From Chlamydiia bacterium (GTDB taxonomy: Bacteria; Chlamydiota; Chlamydiia; Chlamydiales; Simkaniaceae), in the NCBI GenBank assembly GCA_030429605.1, contig JAUIEV010000003.1, positions 248,001 to 312,000 on the forward strand: 64,000 nt of DNA, given 5' to 3'. Below, one piece after another: positions 60,491-64,000 of the stretch (position 1 is its first letter; each line of letters starts with the position of its first letter). The position numbers were made by a program, and so were the translations under genes. The notes under the pieces are model-generated. The model worked only from the letters and a program-made list of their open reading frames with translations, did not search any database and was not told the origin of the DNA.

Positions 60491-62020
60491 ATGCTGCGAA
60501 AAATACTCGACTTCAAGTTACGAATTACGGCTGAAGGGAAGCCACTTCACTTTTTCCGTCCTTTAGTAAGTGCAATCGACACCTTTTTGTATGAGGTTCC
60601 CTTGCGTACAGAAAGAGCTCCCCATATACGGGATGCCCTTGACCTGAAGCGATGGATGGTTATTGTCATTTTTGCCTTGCTTCCATGCACCCTTATGGCA
60701 ATATGGAACACAGGCCTACAAAAGGTAGTGTATACAAGTGGTGATTTTACACTCCTCGATTCCTTTTTAGAAGTTAGCACTTTTTCAGGCTATTTCTCCT
60801 TCTGTTTTTCAGAAGGATTGTGGAAATCAATCGTCTTTCAAGGACTCACTACGTTTATTCCTGTACTCATCATTTCATACGCAGTTGGTGGGTTCTGGGA
60901 AGGAGTCTTTGCCCATTTTCGTCGGCACGAAATCTCTGAAGGTTTTCTCGTTACGGGTATTCTTTTTGCACTCATACTACCACCTACCATTCCGTATTGG
61001 ATGGTTGCCGTTGGAGTATCAGTGGGCGTCATTTTAGCCAAAGAGCTCTTTGGAGGAACGGGAATGAATATCCTGAATCCTGCGCTGGTTTGTCGATGTT
61101 TCTTATTTTTTGCCTATCCTGCCTACATGAGTGGAAGCATATGGGTCGGAAGTAACCCACACGTTGTGAAAGAAAGCCTCGTAAAAATGAATCAAGAAGC
61201 TGAAAAAGCACCATGGGATGCCTTTTCTCAAGCCTCATACCTTGGACGTGTCAATTCAACAACAGATGTATCACGAATACACATTGATACAATCGGTGCT
61301 CAACTGGGAAAGACTGCATCTTTGGCTCCAGTCATTCAGAAATATTTGAAGAAATTTAACACGCGATTTGGGTTAAACTATCAATTAGGAAACATGACCC
61401 CTCGAGAACTGCAAAACTTCCTGACTGCAGAAAAGGCCGATGGCGGTTTAGGGCTTGCATCTGACAATTTTGGCTCTGCTATAGAATTTGCGCAGTTGAA
61501 GTATGGGAATGGCAATTTCAGTAATGGAAATCTCTTTTTTGGGAACATGCTTGGGTCAATGGGAGAAACATCAACGTTTGCTGTCTTACTAGGTGCTCTT
61601 CTTCTCATTCTCACAGGAGTTGGATCGTGGAGAACGATGCTGTCTGTGATTGCTGGAGCACTTCTCACTGCATTGATGTTCAATTTTGGATCGCATATTG
61701 GACTAGAACAAGGAGCCTGGAATCCCGCTAAATTTGATCTTCCTGCCTATAAGCACTTGATTGTTGGCAGCCTTGCATTTGGACTTGTTTTCATGGCAAC
61801 TGACCCGGTGTCTTCACCGGACCTCCATTTTTCTCACTACATCTATGGAGGACTCATTGGTGCTTTAACAATCGTCATTCGCGACATCAATCCAGCCTTT
61901 CCGGAAGGGGTCATGCTCGCGATTTTGTTTGGAAATGTTTTTGGACCACTCATCGATTCCTATTCAATAAAACGCCTGAGGAGAGCACGCCGTGTCCGAG
62001 CAGAAAAAGCACTTCAGTAA
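60491..62020 (+). CDS. nqrB: Na+-translocating NADH-quinone reductase subunit B
   Basis: A 509-residue membrane subunit with about ten hydrophobic helices. MLRKILDFKL, PLVSAIDTFLY, the RHEISEGFLVTGIL and TGMNILNPALV stretches and the GETST block (about 358–362, with the covalently FMN-bearing Thr) are typical. It also forms much of the Na+ path. No Shine-Dalgarno precedes the ATG. It is the first of nqrBCDE here; nqrA and nqrF are elsewhere, as in C. trachomatis. The 60303–60490 gap has no clear promoter that I can support. Confidence 0.95.
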   Translation: MLRKILDFKLRITAEGKPLHFFRPLVSAIDTFLYEVPLRTERAPHIRDALDLKRWMVIVIFALLPCTLMAIWNTGLQKVVYTSGDFTLLDSFLEVSTFSGYFSFCFSEGLWKSIVFQGLTTFIPVLIISYAVGGFWEGVFAHFRRHEISEGFLVTGILFALILPPTIPYWMVAVGVSVGVILAKELFGGTGMNILNPALVCRCFLFFAYPAYMSGSIWVGSNPHVVKESLVKMNQEAEKAPWDAFSQASYLGRVNSTTDVSRIHIDTIGAQLGKTASLAPVIQKYLKKFNTRFGLNYQLGNMTPRELQNFLTAEKADGGLGLASDNFGSAIEFAQLKYGNGNFSNGNLFFGNMLGSMGETSTFAVLLGALLLILTGVGSWRTMLSVIAGALLTALMFNFGSHIGLEQGAWNPAKFDLPAYKHLIVGSLAFGLVFMATDPVSSPDLHFSHYIYGGLIGALTIVIRDINPAFPEGVMLAILFGNVFGPLIDSYSIKRLRRARRVRAEKALQ

Positions 62021-62894
62021 CAAAGCGACCATTCTCTTTGTTATCGTTATATGTGTCAGCTGTGCAACGATTCTTTCACTTCTCTCGACAGGGCTGAAAG
62101 AGCGACAAGAAGAGGCGCAAACGCTGTACAAAAGTAAGCAGCTTCTCATTGCTGCCAAACTTCTGTCATACGATGGGTACTTTCAATATCCCCAGGGTGG
62201 AAATACTTTCGTGAACGCGTCCTTTCAAAATGGAGCACTTGTACCTGCAAAGGAAAGTCCGGCACCTGCAACGGATAGTGAAATTCTTCAAGTCTTCGAA
62301 AAATATGTCTTCCCTTGTCTCACGACAGCACAAGGTGGTATATACAGCTTCTCTTCAAAAAATAAAGCGTATGTTGAGTATGTAAAAGACAACGAACAGT
62401 ATGGCTACAGTGAATTAGCAGATAAGCTTGTCTACTGTATTTATTACAACGGCGTTCCACAAAATGCCCCCTCTCTCCCGGCATCTTCGTATGTCATTCC
62501 AATTAATGGATTCGGGCTGTGGGGACCAATATATGGATACCTCTCACTTCAGAAAGATGCAAATACAATCATCGGAACAACGTGGTACGACCAGGAAGAA
62601 ACACCTGGACTCGGTGGAAATATTGGCCTTCCAACATGGCAGCAACAATTTACAGGAAAAAAAATTTTCCAACAAAGTGTTGATGGAACAACAAACTTCC
62701 AAACTGCACCGATTGGAATCGTGGTTGTAAAAACAAAAGTTTCTGACGAGCTTGGAGACTCTCCGGCGTCTAAAAGTGCGGTCGACGGTATTTCTGGTGC
62801 AACAATCACTGAAAAGGGCGTGACAGAGGCGTACTTTAAAACACTTGAAAACTACCGTGCATTTTTAATAGAAGCACATAATAAAGGACGGTAA
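61992..62894 (+). CDS. nqrC: Na+-translocating NADH-quinone reductase subunit C
   Basis: A 300-residue subunit with one N-terminal membrane segment (about 12–32) and a periplasmic flavin domain. The FMN attachment motif S-G-A-T lies in DGISGATIT (about 268–271), and EETPGLGG is also typical. The start is GTG, with GAGGAGA about 8 nt upstream, overlapping nqrB by 29 nt. The flavin is attached by ApbE, not seen here. Confidence 0.95.
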   Translation: MSEQKKHFSNKATILFVIVICVSCATILSLLSTGLKERQEEAQTLYKSKQLLIAAKLLSYDGYFQYPQGGNTFVNASFQNGALVPAKESPAPATDSEILQVFEKYVFPCLTTAQGGIYSFSSKNKAYVEYVKDNEQYGYSELADKLVYCIYYNGVPQNAPSLPASSYVIPINGFGLWGPIYGYLSLQKDANTIIGTTWYDQEETPGLGGNIGLPTWQQQFTGKKIFQQSVDGTTNFQTAPIGIVVVKTKVSDELGDSPASKSAVDGISGATITEKGVTEAYFKTLENYRAFLIEAHNKGR

Positions 62895-62899
62895 GAGAG

Positions 62900-63535
62900 A
62901 TGAGTGCACACAAGCCACTGTTTTCCTATTTTTCTGATCAACTGCTTGAGAACAACCAAATTCTCGTAGCCGTTCTTGGAATTTGCTCAGCCCTTGCTGT
63001 GACAATTAAAGTCTCTGTCGCGCTCACAATGGGCGTCTCTGTTATTTTCGTCACAAGTTTCTCATCCCTTCTCGTTTCACTTATACGCAAGTTCACTCCA
63101 GATTCAGTACGAATGATAGCTCAACTTGCTATCATCTCCATGTTTGTAATTATTGTTGACCAATTCTTAAAAGCGTTTGATTATGAAATGTCAAAGACGC
63201 TTTCTGTCTTTGTCGGCTTGATCATTACAAATTGCCTTGTCATGGGACGAGCTGAAGCTATGGCGAAAAACGTTTCCCCTCTTCCTGCATTTTTAGATGG
63301 TGCAGGAGCTGCGGCTGGGTATGCGCTCGTTCTTCTCGTCGTTGGGATCATACGAGAGTTTTTTGGCTTTGGCACACTGTTAGACTTTCGAATAATACCT
63401 GAAAGTTTTTATGCGACAGCAGAGCATCCCGATAGATATGTGAATAATACGTTCATGGCTCTTGCTCCTTCAGCCTTTTTTATCATCGGACTGATGATCT
63501 GGATAAACAATTACTTCTTCTCAAAGGAGGCATAA
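62900..63535 (+). CDS. nqrD: Na+-translocating NADH-quinone reductase subunit D
   Basis: A 211-residue membrane subunit with six hydrophobic helices; [32 protein letters not shown] and [10 protein letters not shown] are conserved. Together with NqrE it holds the 2Fe-2S centre in the membrane through paired Cys residues (here Cys29, Cys near 113). It starts 5 nt after the nqrC stop. Confidence 0.95.
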   Translation: MSAHKPLFSYFSDQLLENNQILVAVLGICSALAVTIKVSVALTMGVSVIFVTSFSSLLVSLIRKFTPDSVRMIAQLAIISMFVIIVDQFLKAFDYEMSKTLSVFVGLIITNCLVMGRAEAMAKNVSPLPAFLDGAGAAAGYALVLLVVGIIREFFGFGTLLDFRIIPESFYATAEHPDRYVNNTFMALAPSAFFIIGLMIWINNYFFSKEA

Positions 63536-63539
63536 AACT

Positions 63540-64000
63540 ATGTGGATGGGACCTTTCACGCCTCTCAACTTGCTTGGCCTTTTTATTCAGTCGATTTTTA
63601 TACAGAATATCCTCCTTTTTTATTTTCTTGGGATGTGCTCATACCTTGCGTGCTCAACGAAAGTGAAAACTGCAAATGGGCTGGGACTTGCTGTGCTTGT
63701 TGTCATGACGATTTCAGGTGTATTGAACTGGCTCGTACACTCGTTTATTACTGGACCTGGAGCGTTAAGCTGGCTGTCTTTTACAGGTATCGATGCGTCA
63801 GCTATCAATCTGAGCTTTCTTGAATTTCTTATTTTTATTTCTGTCATTGCTGCATTTGTCCAAGTTCTTGAAATTGTCATTGATAAGTTTGCACCTTCTC
63901 TCTATCGAGCCCTCGGCATGTATCTCCCGCTTATTACTGTGAACTGTGCGATTTTAGGAGCGTGTCTTTTTGCCGTTGTTCGAGATTACCCGTTCTTCCC
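63540..64000 (+). CDS. nqrE: Na+-translocating NADH-quinone reductase subunit E (partial)
   Basis: The first 153 residues of NqrE, cut by the window end. The frame reads MWMGPFTPLNLLGLFIQSIF, then QNILLFYFLGMCSYLACSTK, LEIVIDKFAPSLYRALGMYL and PLITVNCAILGA, all typical (cysteines in the NILLxxFLGMC and TVNCAI positions are the iron-sulfur ligands). GGAGG lies 9 nt before the ATG, which follows nqrD by 4 nt. Confidence 0.94.
   Translation, partial: MWMGPFTPLNLLGLFIQSIFIQNILLFYFLGMCSYLACSTKVKTANGLGLAVLVVMTISGVLNWLVHSFITGPGALSWLSFTGIDASAINLSFLEFLIFISVIAAFVQVLEIVIDKFAPSLYRALGMYLPLITVNCAILGACLFAVVRDYPFF

Noticed and set aside
1-64000. Mobile elements and CRISPR
   Set aside because: I looked for transposase motifs, repeated spacers and long terminal inverted repeats and saw none, including around the 44–47 kb island and the 8–13 kb accessory stretch.

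Overview
The window looks like the chromosome of a member of the phylum Chlamydiota, probably an environmental (amoeba- or arthropod-associated) lineage rather than the genus Chlamydia. Chlamydial marks are a free-standing SWIB-domain protein beside prfB and ispD, a Na+-pumping NQR operon, a short HemA, an NtrC-type activator with a sigma-54 promoter in the same window, and long runs of gene order that match, from memory, Chlamydia trachomatis: yebC–GNAT–prfB–SWIB–ispD–truA–HAD–ntrC–hpf–recO–yidD–LysM–pheT–MORN lipoprotein (like CT457–CT476), rpsD/murJ/nfo (like CT624–CT626), and amidase–murE–ftsI–ftsL–rsmH–CT273/CT274-like–dnaA–nqrBCDE (like CT268–CT281). Genes absent from C. trachomatis, such as asnS, a UGP3-like nucleotidyltransferase and a spermidine synthase, point outside the Chlamydiaceae. 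I saw no insertion sequence, CRISPR array, phage or rRNA gene.

Layout. 0–3.1 kb: a minus-strand operon reading prfB (with a programmed +1 frameshift), two tandem acetyltransferases and yebC. 3.3–7.9 kb: a small glycine-rich hydrophobic protein, a plant-UGP3-like nucleotidyltransferase, SWIB, ispD, truA and tRNA-Leu(CAA). 7.9–12.9 kb: an accessory stretch with a tail-anchored protein, a Nudix hydrolase and four consecutive glycosyltransferase-like proteins that all start with signal peptides. 12.9–23.4 kb: HAD phosphatase, a peptidase-M15-like lipoprotein, an NtrC activator with a degenerate receiver, glyoxalase II, an RDD protein, two Maf-type (MAF_flag10) proteins, an HsdR-N-like nuclease domain, HPF, an MFS transporter, tRNA-Arg and RecO. 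23.4–33 kb: two unrecognised proteins, tRNA-Leu(GAG), YidD, a LysM protein, PheT, a MORN-like lipoprotein, and a small coiled-coil gene behind a sigma-54 promoter. 33–44 kb: TrhO, a Nudix–phosphatase fusion, RpsD, MurJ, endonuclease IV, AsnS, a membrane protein with a polymer-forming domain, HemA, amidase and MurE.

44.2–47 kb is an island inside the division/cell-wall cluster. It carries a eukaryotic-like protein kinase, a decayed TPR/toxin-like gene broken by one in-frame stop, and a small downstream gene that could be its partner. 47–51 kb: ftsI, ftsL, rsmH and mraZ, with 10-nt-spaced TGGAA repeats in front of mraZ. 51–55 kb: CT273/CT274-like genes, a spermidine synthase with a signal peptide, and dnaA behind a cluster of DnaA-box-like sites. 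55–64 kb: a ComF-like zinc-ribbon protein, a 1649-residue AsmA-like protein and nqrBCD plus the start of nqrE.

Together these genes cover translation (prfB, yebC, pheT, asnS, rpsD, hpf, trhO, four functional RNA or tRNA-modification steps including truA), isoprenoid and haem precursors (ispD, hemA), peptidoglycan and division (murE, murJ, ftsI, ftsL, amidase, mraZ/rsmH), replication and repair (dnaA, recO, nfo) and Na+-linked respiration (nqr). The accessory layer consists of exported glycosyltransferases, Maf proteins, a kinase and unrecognised repeat proteins that are candidates for surface modification or host interaction.
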